DNA from: Epiperipatus broadwayi
Taxonomy: Eukaryota; Onychophora; Udeonychophora; Euonychophora; Peripatidae
Assembly: GCA_028023455.1 (NCBI GenBank)
Contig: JAQFVV010012447.1
Span: forward strand, 248,001 to 312,000
Direction of reading: 5' to 3'
DNA length: 64,000 nt
The position numbers were made by a program, and so were the translations under genes. The notes under the pieces are model-generated. The model did no database searches and was not told the DNA's origin. It saw only the letters and a list, made by a program, of their open reading frames with translations. Positions 46,277-58,801 of this stretch are shown here, in pieces (the first letter of the stretch is position 1; each line of letters starts with the position of its first letter).

Positions 46277-49200
46277 TATATATATTGTAATCTTTTGATT
46301 GGTTATCCATGGGAAGAATAGCATATAAAATGTAAATTATAGCTCCAAAATTTTAAATTTATGAATTAAAATAATAATAATAATTTAAACTTTGGTATAA
46401 TAGGAATAAATGATTTACTTTAAATAGAAACAGAAAAATCTTCAATTTAAAAGTTGTATAAGTTGATTTAGAATATTAACAAATGGGAGTTTAGTACGTA
46501 GTTTTCTGACATCACTTTATTCTGGGGGTTTTTAAGAAAAGAAATATAGCAGCAGATGATCAGAAAAGAGATTCAAGAAAAATTATAACGTAGATAGCAG
46601 TCTCAATTTATTTTCTCCATAAAAAAGTTATAAAAATTAAAATATTTAAAGTCTTAAGCAGTAAAAATTGTATTCACAAAGCTATGTAAGGATATGAAAT
46701 ATTATAAAGTAATTATAAACACCATGGAGTAAGTTAAATTAATCTTCATTGCAAAACCAACTGCCAATCCTGATAATCCACTTATAGCAAAATAATACTC
46801 AAGAAGTTGAACAATCAAAGTTGTTGTTTTAATTTTGTTTAGGATAACCATGAAAAATGAAAGATGGCATTGCTTCAAAGAGAAACTTAACTGCATTCAC
46901 GTAAGAAAGTATTTGTTTGTCTATGTTAAGTTATGTGTTTTTGCTAATTATAGATTAAAAAGGAGAAACCAATCAAAAATTTCCCAGAAAAAAAATTTTA
47001 AAGCTTATAAATATACTTTATTGAATGTTAAAAATAATTAATTAGTGAGAGTGATAAGTTTAAGAAAATTAATCTCCATTTGAATTGAACAATTGATATT
47101 TAAGAAATAGTTGACAAAACATAGAAGAAAATATCAAGCTTCTACTTAAGAAAAAAAAATGAATTAAGATTTTTTATATTCAAAGAAAAGATAAACTTTT
47201 ATTACAGGACTTTAATAACAGAGCATGAAACCGGGAAGGATAAATTCACTGTCTGTGTAACTTGTAATATGAGATGATGGTCATAAAATGATTTACTTCA
47301 AGCCAGAGAATTAAAAACAAATTTATCAGATATATGTTTAAAAATTTTCCAAGTCTAATAAATAATAGAAGGAAAGAAATGCTGAAGTAAAATTACTGAA
47401 ATCTTAATTAAATTTGTTTTAAAGTGAGCATTGAAAATATATAAATAATGTACAGATCTTTTGAGAAACTTTATAAAATGCTTTTGTAGTGTTTTTTTTT
47501 AAGAGCAGAATTATGCACACAGACCTACAAACTAGCCAGGAAGGAATGATGCATCCAATTCAGAACTTTTGTCCTGTTAATTGTGCTTGTGTGTCCAATG
47601 TTTTGTTTATTATGCATGTATTTTACCAATATGAAGAGAGAAGAAATGCCCAAGCTGGTGAGGAATGATAAAAGTCTACAGGGTAACCATGGTAATATTA
47701 AACTAAAAAAAAATTTGAAATGAGTTTTTTTTTTTAAAAAAAAACAAAGTGCAAAGGATTTTAATTTTAAATTTATTAGTAATAATTTTTTTGTTTGATA
47801 TGAAGTAAAATACTTTCATATTAGTGATTTAAAAAATTTATGTTTGCAATCTTGTATATAATGTTAAAAGTATGCTTAAATATAGGAAGAGAGTACCCAA
47901 GAGTTATAATGTGAGTGTGTATGTGTGTGGAATATAATGTTTAAGTTGTATATTCTGAGCCAGTATAAATTTTTAGAAAATTAAGTATGATAACATACAT
48001 TAAAAGGTATCTCAAAGTTATTATTGTTAAATGTATTTAACAAAGAAGAATGAACTAGTAATCATAAATAAAATCTGATAGGATTCTTGGAAAAGTATAA
48101 TAAATATATTATAAAATGTAATATTGATGAGAGCAAGAATGAGTGATGCTCTCATTTATTAAAAGAAAACATTCGATTAATAATAATATTAGAAATGGAT
48201 TATTTGTTTTGTGGTATGATGGCAAGTATAGATAGGAGTATATTTCATGAGAAAATTATATTATATTATTGGTATAGAATTGGTAGAATATTAGATACTG
48301 AATACACTGCAGGAGAAGATGAGTTAAAATTTCAGGATAGGATATGTAAAATAGTGTCCTGATGAAATGATGAAGGGTTAAGTGGGATTAATCTTTGTGA
48401 TAATCAGATAGTTAATAAAAAAAGATAGGAGGATTTTCAGCAAAGAAATGATTGTGGTACATACTCTAAGTGCTTATTAAGGAAGCCAGGATAGAATTGG
48501 GATAAGTTCATTAAGAAAGTGATTACCTACCAAAATATGACACATTATAAATAAAGGAAATCTCCATTCCTCCATTAGGATAGTAATTAATAAAATCAGT
48601 GGCTCATCTCTCTAAAGTTATAGTAAATACTAATATAGTCTGCATTGAAGATAGATACAATATTTTAAAGGATTGCATGTGTTTTCTTCTTAAGCCCAGA
48701 TAGAGTGGTCTGTAGATAGTAGAATCATGTATGGAACAAAGAACCTATGTAGTTGGATAAAACTTTAATAAATGACCAAATAAATAAGAACAACTGAGAT
48801 CTAAGAACAATATACAACATGAGTATGAGAGAGAGAATGAATGGATTAAATGAATTTCATCATGTATTAAAGAATACTAACTTTATTATTCATTTTAAAT
48901 ACATCATAAATATTGTCTTTATTTTTTTTTGTTACTTATCACATCAGTAATAACTTTATTAATACGATTGGAGTGTAAGATTTTAAACCCATTTTTTAAT
49001 ATTAAATATAATTTACTACTACAAGATTATTAATGTATTGGAGGTTGTAAAACGTCACACAATATGGAAAATGACTGACAATCTCAGATAATTCATGATT
49101 GCAAATATATCAGATTAGTATGAAAGCATACATAATGATAAAATAATAAATTGATAATTTTAAAAGAACTAAATATAACTATGGGAAGGATAAAGTGGAT

Positions 49201-50596
49201 ATTATAATCACTACATTTATTTGTAAAGAACGTAAATAAGTTATTATCAATGTATAAATAATTTCATACTTATTAATTTTATATCATTATTAATGAAGTA
49301 TTTAACCTAATGTGCATGTGTTTTGTTGTTTATTAGTATTGTTGTAAATAAAAGACCATATTGATTTAACTTAATAGTACTGTTTTCATTGTGTTTGAGA
49401 GTCATTTCCATCACAAGGTCACATCAATAAAGCACATTATCCACATAGAATGATACGGATCATATTTTGATTACATGCTTTATTTGAGGAGTTATGTTTA
49501 ATATTTTATAATTAATATACTAACTCTCAACTGCTTGTAAATAATAACTATACCAAAAGAGAGCATGGTACTTCAGATTGATATGGGATATAAAAGAATC
49601 CTGAAGAACCCTGTAAAAAAATACTATTCCATATTACCAAATGGAGAGCATACAATAGAAATTAGTAGTATGTTAAAAGTCACATCCTGAGATTCTAATC
49701 TTATTGAAAAATATATTATATCATAAATTTAAAGTAATATCTTACTTCAGAGTGCAAGTTACTGACCAATATGTTTTAAGGTCTGTGGTTCAGAAGGATT
49801 TGATCACAGCAAGTGAATGCTGATTAATTATGAGATGTATTTCAGTGAACTAAGTTTGTAGATAATAATGGCATAATAAAACTTTGATTATAACAAAATG
49901 AGCATTCTAGAGTAATTATTATTGGTATAAGTATGAGAACCAATTATATGAAAGTAGATTCAGTTATAGAAATGAGATTAATGAGTGGATAGCCATTGTT
50001 GATTTCCATGCCTCATTATTATTAAAGTTAAATTATTTTTTTATATGAAACTAATTGTAGTTTGTAACAGAAATGATTTTGAAATGATTGGATCCCAGTA
50101 AAATCCCTCTTGTGATTTAACTATTTCACTATTAATCAAATTAATCATAATATATTGTCGAATAGAATACTTATGATCCCTGAGATAGCCATAGGGTAGC
50201 ATTAATTAGTTTAGGTTAAGGTAATTGTGTTCATGTTATTAAGATTCTTGAATTATAGAAGGATAGTTTAAATCCTTATTAAAACTAGAATATTAGGTTA
50301 GTCATTGCTTGTTGCTGGAGTTGTCCCGATAATTATAATTGTATAGTAGCAAGAGAATTTCCACAATAGTAATATCATTGTGGAGTGTGATCTATACTTC
50401 CCAATGTTAAAATCTCACTGTTGTAACTGTCCTTTGAGTCTATCCTATAAATTTTATGTGTAGCAAATTTCAAGCTCCATAAAGAATCTTATACTTTATA
50501 GTTGTGATAATGTATTGTTTAGTATTGAGCTAGTATGGTAGATAATAAAAGAGTAGGTAAGGTAGAGGTAGTTAGAAGAACTGGGTGCCGAAGGTT

Positions 50597-50652
<56 letters not shown>

Positions 50653-50982
50653 TAACAGACATTTTTATATATATAGTTTGCATATACAATTTGAGGTTTT
50701 AGCATAAAAAAGTTAAAAAAATAATAATATTATTAATAATAAATTGGAAGAATACATTGTATATATAATAATAAAAATAATAAATATAATGGTAATCAGC
50801 TATTATATACAGTCTTACAATCTGCAGAATTACTTTTTCTTAACCTATCTCAACTGCCATTAATTTAATGTTAAGGAATAGCCAAAAGTACTTCTTCAGA
50901 TTGAAAGACTGTATATAATACTTAATTACCATTATATTTATTATTTTTATTGTTATTACAATAGTTTTTTAATTAACTTATT
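46277..50982. other. Long AT-rich stretch without recognised element or gene
   Basis: No retroelement domain, long palindrome or convincing exon seen across 4.7 kb. Short frames at 46702-46896 (-) and 46835-47041 (+) overlap each other on opposite strands and are not convincing. This may be unique intronic or intergenic DNA. Confidence 0.5.
50600..50654. repeat. (TA)n microsatellite
   Basis: About 55 bp of alternating TA with a single G interruption. Confidence 0.95.
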
Positions 50983-51515
50983 GGAAACTTAATGGATGAA
51001 ATTAATCATAAAATTAAACTTGTTTGAATGCTTTTGGTAGAAATAACTTAATATTAAAAAGAAATATGCCTATGTCTTTGAAAAAGGTTTTTAAGAAATG
51101 TGTTACCAGTTCTTACTTATGGTTCTGAGACTTGGACATTTAACAAAAAAGCAATATAGAAACTTTTCCCATTCAAGAAGGTATGGAGAGATGCATGTTA
51201 GGAGTAATAAGAAGAGATCAAAAATAAAATATATGGGTGAGATAACAAATGGGTGTTACTAACATCATTTAAAGAATTAAGAGATTGAAATGGAATTGGG
51301 CTGGACATATTTCTAGAAGAAATGATGATAGATGGACAGTTGAAATAGTAAACTGGATTCCAAGAGATTGTAAAAGACCTAGAAAGAGACTGCATGTAAG
51401 ATGGATGGATGGATAAATAAGATAGTGTGTTGTGGAAAAGAGAAGCTAGATATTGGAGAAGATGGATTAAACTTGGAGAAACCATTCCTGCAGTGCATCA
51501 ATAATAGTTGAAAAT
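50983..51515 (+). mobile_element. RTE LINE 3' fragment
   Basis: Matches the last ~550 bp of LINE A, from ATGGATGAAATTAATCATAA to the CTGCAGTGCATCAATAATAG tail, with frameshifts. It is 5'-truncated and leads into a long TA tract. Confidence 0.75.
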
Positions 51516-51517
51516 GT

Positions 51518-51619
<102 letters not shown>

Positions 51620-51793
51620 ACATTACAAGCATAAAGCTAAACTAATTAATAAATAATAAAATTACCCAAATCCGAAATTCAATCAGACTAGCCAAGAAAG
51701 ATAATTAGAACACAACCAAAGATTTCACTGCTATAAGCAGACTTCTCAAGTATAAAGAACTATAAAAAACTACACTATATATATATATATATA

Positions 51794-52063
51794 TTAGTTA
51801 CTACCCACAAATCCATTTACTTCCCATCCACTCTTAATATTAAAAGAACTCTTAAATAAGTTAATTGCTTCAGAATAATAAATTTTCAATAATAAAGATT
51901 CTTTAATTCTTCTTTTGATTTCATTTCTCTCAAAGAAGACAACCTTAGCTTCATCAAAATTAATAGTGTGGCCTGTATCTTTTCCATGGACATACAAAGC
52001 AGAACTAAGATATTTATTTTTATCCCTACTTTTATGAACCTTTATTCTTTCATTTAAACTCAA
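51794..52063 (-). pseudogene. PLE GIY-YIG endonuclease C-terminus, left arm
   Basis: An 89-codon frame with SLNERIKVHKSR, ALYVHGKDTGHTINFDEAKV and EAINLFKSSFN, almost the same as the right-arm copy. The conserved His in TGHTINFD and the Glu region match GIY-YIG domains of Penelope-like elements. The GIY-YIG strand itself lies upstream in a shifted frame (KVYIGQ equivalent near 52070-52090). Confidence 0.8.
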
Positions 52064-52554
52064 AACTACTCTGACCTATGTAAACCTTCTTACAAAAACA
52101 AGGGATAAAATACACTATACCAGGAATAGTCCTCCTATCAAAAATTTCATTTGTATTATTTAATAAATTGTTCAAAGTATTACCCCTTTTCCAAGCAATT
52201 TTTTTATTTCCAAACAAATTGCTATTTTTACATACAGTATTTTAAGAAGACAATTTAAATGGCAAATAAATGAAATATTTTTCTTTATCCCTCTACATCA
52301 TTACAAATATTATTATTAAATAAAATACATTTTAACAAATTTATCAGAGTACCCAACACTCAAATAATCTTTATAGAATTGACCTTTCTGAAACAAAGCT
52401 ACCCCATTAGAATTATTTAATTTTTTATTCCTATAACAATAATTCCAAATAATTAATATAAACTGAACACACTAAAGGAGAAATAATATAACCTATTATC
52501 CATCCTTCTTTAATTTTTATAAGAAAGAAATTATTATTAAAAAGAATTGTTTAT

Positions 52555-53150
52555 ATTTAAAGTTATTTGTTAGATATGTGGATGATTGTTTGTTTGTAGT
52601 TGAAAATGATAAATTGAAGGAATTTGCAAATGAGTAATTGTTTTGATCCTTCTATAAGATATGTGTTAGAAGGGGGGAGTTAGATTTTATTAAGGTAAAA
52701 TTTTTAGATCTTTTGGTGATTAAAAATGTAAAGGTTAATTGTTTAGTATGCAGTCATTTTGTTAAAAGTAAAGAATTATGGTATATAATTAAACCTGATA
52801 GTTATTAGTCTGTATTTCATAAAGTAGTTGCTTTAAGGAATTATTGTTATAGGAATAAAAAGTTAAATAATTCTAATGGGGTAGCTTTGTTTCAGAAAGA
52901 TCAATTCTATAAAGATTATTTGAGTGTTAGAATTCTGATAAATTTGTTAAAAGTATTTTATTTAATAGTAATATTTGTAATGAAGTAAAAGATAAAGAAA
53001 AATATGATTTTATTTCTTTGCCATTTAAATTGTCTTTTTATAAAACTGTATGTAAAAATAGCAATTTGTTTGGAAATAAAAAAAATTGCTTGGAAAAGGG
53101 GTATTACTTTGAACAATTTATTAAATAATAAGAGGAAATTTTTGATAGGA
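52555..53150 (+). pseudogene. PLE reverse transcriptase, partial
   Basis: Near 52570 the + strand reads RYVDDCLFVVEND, the catalytic Y-x-DD motif, followed after a stop by VKFLDLLVIKN (the block after the catalytic centre in PLE RTs) and SVFHKVVALRNYCYRN. Stops and frameshifts interrupt it. The N-terminal RT domain is absent, so the arm is 5'-truncated. Confidence 0.75.
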
Positions 53151-53167
53151 GGACTATTTCTGGTGTA

Positions 53168-53488
53168 GTGTATTTTATCCCTTGTTTTTGTGAGAAGGTT
53201 TACATAGGTCAGAGTAATTTGAGTTTAAATGAAAGAATAAAGATTCATAAAAGTAGGGTTAAAAATAAATATCTTAGTTCTGCTTTGTATGTTCATGAAA
53301 AATATACAGGCCACACTATTAATTTTGATGAAGCTAAGGTTGTCTTCTTTGAGAGAAATGAAATCAAAAGAAGAATTAAAGAATCTTTATTATTGAAAAT
53401 TTATTATTCTGAAGCAATTAACTTATTTAAGAGTTCTTTTAATATTAAGGGTGGATGGAAAGTAAATGGATTTGTGGGTAGTGTCTAA
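53168..53488 (+). pseudogene. PLE GIY-YIG endonuclease, right arm
   Basis: A 106-codon frame with CEKVYIGQSNLSLNERI (the Y-I-G of the GIY-YIG core followed by the arginine/lysine helix), YTGHTINFDEAKVVFFERNE (His and Glu used in catalysis in this family) and EAINLFKSSFN. GIY-YIG domains nick DNA for target-primed insertion of Penelope-like elements. The domain is open from the core to its stop; the upstream join to the RT is frameshifted. Confidence 0.85.
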
Positions 53489-53642
53489 TATATATATATG
53501 AAAAACAAACATGCAAGTTAAAAAACTTGCTAACGCTTGTATTTATGTCCACAGATGGCATTCTACCAAAAACACCGATCAAGTGTATGTTTTGTTTACA
53601 TAAATGTCAGAGTAGTATTCACTATCTCTAACTATAATTCCA

Positions 53643-53686
53643 CTTTCAGATCATGATTTCAAGCTATTTGCTATCATCAGTGAAAG
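53643..53686 (-). ncRNA. Type I hammerhead ribozyme, family D, left arm
   Basis: On the - strand: CTTTCA, CTGATGA (53674-53680), short helix II AGC/GCT, GAAA, self-complementary ATCATGAT, cleavage triplet ATC, then TGAAAG pairing perfectly with CTTTCA as helix I. Core complete; helix II is only three pairs plus a T-T mismatch. Confidence 0.65.
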
Positions 53687-53797
53687 ACAGGAATAAAGAA
53701 ACTAGATCTAAACACAAACTCTGAGCTTGCAAGCTGAATAGAAATTGTTTCATAAATGCTCAGAGTTTGTGTTTAGATCTAGTTTCTTTATTCCTGT

Positions 53798-53841
53798 CTT
53801 TCACTGATGATAGCAAATAGCTTGAAATCATGATCTGAAAG
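53798..53841 (+). ncRNA. Type I hammerhead ribozyme, family D, right arm
   Basis: The + strand counterpart of the left-arm motif: CTTTCA 53798-53803, CTGATGA 53804-53810, GAAA 53824-53827, palindromic ATCATGAT 53827-53834, predicted cut after C53835, TGAAAG 53836-53841. Both arms are intact, so a transcript through the palindrome would contain one active-looking ribozyme and one antisense copy. Confidence 0.68.
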
Positions 53842-54109
53842 TGGAATTATAGTTAGAGATAGTGAATACTACTCTGACGTTTATGTAAACAAAACATACG
53901 CTTGATCGGTGTTTTTGGTAGAACGCCATCTGTGGATATATATATACATACAGTGTAGTTTTTTATAGTTCTTTACACTTGAGAAGTCTGCTTGTAGCAG
54001 TGAAACCTTTAGTTGTGTTCTAATTATTTTTCTTGGCTAGTCTGGTTGAATTTTGGACTTGGGGTAATTTTATTACATATATATAATAAAAATTCATATA
54101 ACATTACAA

Positions 54110-54335
54110 TAGTAGCCAAAAATAAAATTTTACTAAAATTCTTCCACAACCATGGTTTCATTTATTAACAAGTAGACTTTTTCAAATGAAATTCAACTAA
54201 ATATACAACATATGTATATACAAAACAAAATAATCTTCCCATAAATCAGCTTTCTTTAACATCAAAGAATGTCTTTATGAGATTAATGGCCTCATGTCCA
54301 AAAAAAAATTTTTGATTAGTATTATAATGTTATAC
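54110..54335 (-). mobile_element. 3' end of a second Penelope-like element
   Basis: On the - strand, 54250-54310 translates to GHEAINLIKTFFDVK, homologous to EAINLFKSSFNIK of the neighbouring PLE. It is followed by a tail with the hairpin-type motif TTTGAAAAAGTCTAC...ATGAAACC, the same layout as in the neighbour. Sequence divergence indicates a different PLE subfamily. Confidence 0.6.
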
Positions 54336-56929
54336 AAATTTTTATTTTATTTATAATTACTAGAATAGCAGCATTATGTAGCATTTAGTTTATATATATT
54401 ATTAGAAACCAGCCAACTGTCAAGGCAACCTTCTTATATATTGTACCAGTCAAGTTTGTACATTCGTGTAACATAAGCTGGAACCAGGCATAGAGACCAA
54501 AGCTGACCAAATCAGTCTGACCACCTTTAACTTTCATGCCAGTACTCCAAGACTCAAGATCCTATGAACGGTTACCTTGAAGTTACATATAGTATACCAT
54601 TTAATCTGTGGCCGGCATAAATCAGGGTGAAGCAATAAGACTCAAGGCTAAAATGCCATTAATTAAATCTAATCCTATTTCTAATAAAGACTCTATTAAT
54701 GCATAGATTTATAAATGAACCTTATCAATAATTTGAATTGGACCAAATAATGAGACGGAGAATGACTAGATTAATTTTACTGTATATTTATTATAGTAAA
54801 TCACAAATCAAAACAACACAGAGAATTTACTAGCGTATGCAAAATGCATGCAGGCATTTGGATGAATGAAGAGATAACTCTCTTCTCACAGATTAATTTA
54901 TGGATGCATTTATACAAGTAATAATTAATGTTTTATAACAGATGAGTTCAACAGACACTCATCTTATGAATTTAATTACAGAGAATATATATATATTGTA
55001 GCGGTCATACAGGCCGTTACATTCTAATAAATAAAATTAAAAATAAAAGTTCACAGATAAAAAAAATTTTTTTAAGAATTAAAAATTGAAAATTAAAAGT
55101 CATCTAAACTTTATATATATAAAATCGCACAGATGAAAAATTATTAAAAGAACTTTATTAAAAAAAAAAAAAGTATTTTAAAACTAAATTTTCAACAAAA
55201 ACTTAAAAGATTTAAAGATAAAAATATATCGTTAAAATATATATATATAAGTAATCATTACGTTATGTCTGACAATAAAGTTATGCCAACTCCTATTAGC
55301 TTGTGGCTATTGTAGGTAAGGAATCATACTAAGCCTTGATTAAAACTAATAATTCATTTATTATTACAAATATTTGTATTAAAGACGAGAATATAAGCCA
55401 GCTCAAATAACTTTAGATCGAACCTGGCTTTCAAGAAAATTTTCAAATCAATGCTGAAAATGATATATTAAGGAGGTAGAGTTGGCTGCACAAAATTTTA
55501 CCAATGTGCTATGGCACAGGTAAATGACAATAAAAAAAGTCGCTCTGCAGATGGATGAGTAACTCAAGGGTTCTTGCGACAAACACCGGTACTCCTGGGA
55601 CCGATCGTCATGCTGTGAATGAAAGGAACATTTTGTTCAGAAGTGGCAGGGGAAATTACGTGCTAACCAGGCCTTAACTCAGGCTTTGCTATTGCACTAC
55701 CCTATGAGAGAAGATGTGTTGGCTTCATCGTGGCTCCATCTTAATATATGTAGCAGCAAAATGCGAAAATATTTAATAAATAAGGATCTCAGCCACCAAG
55801 CAAAGATTATTATATTTAATACTATGAAATACAATAACAATAGCATATTAGTTGTATCAATTGAAGCCAACTCTTGTGTAGCATGATAATATATATACGC
55901 TACTAACGGGAATATTTTAACATCTTTAATTCATCATGTTCGATCTATTTGGTTTCTTTACAATTAATCAATATTTTAAGGAGGGAAAGTATATTTATAT
56001 GGACTTAGGACTAACTTAACTGACAAATATAGTTATCACTATCCCCAAGGCTAGTTTAATTCTTAATAAAAAAATATAAATTTAAGCTTGCAAATTGCTG
56101 GTTAAAATGAGCCACTTTTCACATTTTAAATCAATCATTAATAAGAATAATGAGCACAAGGCGAGTCATTATTTATAAAATAGGATTTTGAAACAGTGCA
56201 TGCAGAAAGGTGAAAAAGGTGACGCTATAAAACAATTATGTGAAGATGTTTAAATAATATCTTCTTGAAAATATATTAAATTAAGTGCTCGCTGTTTTGA
56301 ACTATTGGCATATGAAATATAATAAACATTTAACTAAAATAAGCAATAGAAATACAGATATAACCGCAGTAATATGAAGCTAAATTAGAAAATGTTAATT
56401 TAATTTTCTTAGTGAAAAGAAATTACATTTAGGCAGATCATTATAACTTTTTAGAAATATTAATTTTGATAACGCTTTATACATTATTATTTTAAATATT
56501 AAAATTGATTTAAACTATAGTTACATCTGGTTACAATTAATTAAGTTACATTTAAATAATTTTTTAGTGAGAGTTAGCTAACTTGGATTTAGGTTATAAT
56601 TTATATAAGGATTACATAGAGCTCTGCAGTTTTGAAAATAAATTTTACTGGTTATCATTTATCTGGACTGTAGGTGCTTGAGCTGTAGGTTTGGTGAGCT
56701 TGACTGGGCAGCTGGTGGTATCATCTTCTTCTCCATTCTGTTAGGCTTTTGAGTTTTCTAGCAGCATGTTAATTGTTACAGCATTGGATGGTAGAAACAC
56801 CTTTCGTTCTCCTTGCAGAGCCTCAGCAAAGTTTCCATTCTAGCTAATCATTTTTAAATTAAAACTGAGGTGGAGTCTGGCTGCAACTGCTTTAATAAAA
56901 TGGCTATTCATTCTAAGTTTATGACAAAA
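54336..56929. other. AT-rich DNA, no identified gene
   Basis: A short inverted pair TGTAGCGG...CCGTTACA at 54998-55022 could be the edge of an unknown element. The stretch 55480-55740 is less AT-rich than its surroundings and contains a 66-codon frame (55686-55886) that I do not recognise; it may be part of an unknown repeat. Nothing else supported. Confidence 0.4.
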
Positions 56930-57066
56930 TTCAAATTTTTGTTTCAAATCTTTCTCACCAGAGTGTTTCTTGTCGAATTACTGTCCATTGTAGTTTTCGC
57001 TTATACAAAAGATAAAATTCACAAAGCAATCGCTATTATAAGTGAAAACTACAATGGACAGTAATT

Positions 57067-57152
57067 ATGAATGAACTTATTAATTATGAACTTATTAATC
57101 ATGAATGAACTTATTAAACTACAATGGACAGTAATTATGAACAAACTTATTA
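57067..57152. repeat. Short tandem repeats of ATGAATGAACTTATTAA type
   Basis: Three to four imperfect units of 17-25 bp, one carrying a second copy of CTACAATGGACAGTAATTAT. Confidence 0.7.
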
Positions 57153-57312
57153 CGGAATATGTGTAAAATGTTGACTGTGTAATATCCGGGATATTTATTT
57201 TGTTATTATTTTAATACATTATTTTTTATCAGATATTTTTTATAATATAATTATTTGTTATTAATTATTTTTTATAATATAATTTTATGCCACCATGTAT
57301 TTGATATTTCAC

Positions 57313-58129
57313 AACAAATTTTTAAATTAAACTGAGAGAGTGCAAATCTCTTAAGAGCTTAGCCAATCAAATCACAAATACTGGGACAGAGAATTTAATA
57401 AGAAAAGAGCGGTTCACTCTCTTCTTTACTTGTCTTTGTATATATCCAAGCCAGTCCAAAGTACTTAGATCTGAAAGCGTGAATCTTAAATATCTTCACA
57501 CTCAACTCACTGAGTTCTAATTATAAACATACAGCGTGAAATCTTTCGATTTACTATGCTGTAGTTTTTCAATGTTATAACTTGCAGCAATATATGTAAA
57601 TAATATTTATTTTACAAAGCGCAGACAATATTTGAAATTAAACTGAGAGAGTGCAAATCTCTCAAGCACTTAGCCAATCAGATCACAAATACTTGTTAAA
57701 TTCTCTGTTCCAGTATTTGTGATCTGATTGGCTAAGCGCTTGAGAGATTTGCACTCTCTCAGTTTAATTTCAAATACCGTCTGCGATTTGTAAAATAAAT
57801 ATTATTTACATATATTGCTGCAAGTTATAACATCGAAAAACTACAGCATAGTAAATCGAAAGATTTCATGCTGTATGTTTATAATTAGAACTCAGTGAGT
57901 TGAGTGTGAAGATGTTTAAGATTCATGCTTTCAGATCTAAGTACTTTGGACTGGCTTGTATATATACAAAGACAAGTAAAGAAGAGAGTGGAACCACTCT
58001 TTTCTTGTTAAATTCTCTGTCCCAGTATTTGTGATCTAATTGGTTAAGCACTTGAGAGATTTGCACTCTCTCAGTTTAATTTCAAATACCGTCTGCGCTT
58101 TGTAAAATAAATATTATTTAACAAATTTT
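57313..58129. mobile_element. 797-bp palindromic insertion (family E) with 10-bp target duplication
   Basis: AACAAATTTT at 57313-57322 and 58120-58129 flanks an insertion whose arms (57325-57690 and 57705-58110) are inverted copies meeting near 57697. The module AAACTGAGAGAGTGCAAATC occurs twice on each strand. No hammerhead core (CTGANGA with GAAA) was found in it, so it differs from families A-D although it has the same architecture. Confidence 0.72.
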
Positions 58130-58180
58130 ACAAGAAACACTCTGGTGAAAAAAATTTGAATTATAAAATTTTGTTATGAC

Positions 58181-58543
58181 CTGGTTAAGTTCATGTTTAC
58201 CTAAAATATAGGGTATTTATATGTTTTGCTCTACAAGCATTTACATTATAGGAATCTATATCACATCAGAACCCATTAATTTAAGAATTTGCTTTCCTGA
58301 TACAAAATTACATAAATTTTATTTTTAATCTATTGCTGGATTTCTGAGGTGCTATAGTTCCCTTTAGGCTATTAAAAAGTACTGGTCCAATGCTTTTTCT
58401 GTATGATTTTCTGTTGCAAATATTTTTAACTTTCAGTTAGTTAGATTTTAAAAGATGACTTTTATTTTTACCTACCACAGGTGCGGCAGTTCAAGTAAAT
58501 TCTTGTTTACAACAAATTTTTTTTATTTTAATCACTAAATAAG
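58181..58543. other. AT-rich spacer without recognised gene
   Basis: Nothing supported. Confidence 0.5.
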
Positions 58544-58801
58544 AAACTCTTTTAAACCACTAAACATCACATGATCACTATTTCTTATGCTAGATCCTAA
58601 GATCTAGATGCAGTGCTCTCAAAACCAAAGCTCCTCACTGACGAAGGCCACAAGCCAGAAACTAGTCTGGGGATATTGGATGAGTAGGCATTAGATAGGG
58701 ATTTTATGCACAAGCCTTCTGGCATCCATTGATTACTCTGGTTGGCACTGAGTGGCACTACTGTATGGAGAGTTTTGCCTGTTTTAATAAACTTTTTTAA
58801 A
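58544..58801. mobile_element. Family B retroposon, copy 6, 13-bp imperfect target duplication
   Basis: AAACTCTTTTAAA (58544-58556) and AAACTTTTTTAAA (58789-58801) flank the head TTAAACCACTAAACATCACA joined to a single right arm that ends GTATGGAGAGTTTTGCC. Unlike the other long copies it is not a dimer, and it carries the only family B hammerhead with a complete core. Confidence 0.78.
58625..58679 (+). ncRNA. Type I hammerhead ribozyme, family B, intact core
   Basis: Helix I CCAA..TCCTCA pairs with TGGGGA..TTGG (one G-U pair). CTGACGA lies at 58638-58644; helix II is GGC/GCC flanked by an A-A mismatch; GAAA is at 58658-58661; helix III is the self-complementary ACTAGT; the cleavage triplet is GTC with the predicted cut after C58667. 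All invariant bases are present. The A-A mismatch next to the core may lower activity. Confidence 0.68.

Larger units (their letters stand above)
53551..53937. mobile_element. Near-perfect palindromic element (family D) nested in the PLE
   Basis: Arms 53552-53730 and 53758-53937 are inverted copies of about 180 bp at over 97% by eye, separated by about 27 bp. Ends read CCACAGATGGCATTCTACC and its inverse. Each arm contains a complete hammerhead. It has no ORF. It interrupts the PLE right arm between its stop codon and its tail, so it is younger than the PLE. Confidence 0.82.
56930..58180. repeat. Outer inverted repeat enclosing a second palindrome
   Basis: 56930-56980 (ending CTCACCAGAGTGTTTCTTGT) is inverted at 58129-58178 (starting ACAAGAAACACTCTGGTGA). 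Inside its left part, ACTGTCCATTGTAGTTTTCG at 56983 is inverted near 57040-57065. Removing the nested palindrome 57323-58119 leaves an inverted element with a loop of roughly 340 bp. Confidence 0.65.

Noticed and set aside
53975-54015. PLE tail motif CTTGAGAAGTCTGC...GCAGTGAAACC as a hammerhead
   Set aside because: The core does not fit CUGANGA and no matching helix I or III was found; recorded as a finding of unknown nature, not as a ribozyme.
54998-55022. LTR start (TGTAGCGG...CCGTTACA)
   Set aside because: No second copy or matching end was found in the window.
55686-55886. 66-codon open frame in a less AT-rich stretch
   Set aside because: No recognisable motif and no sign of splice sites; described only within the surrounding region.
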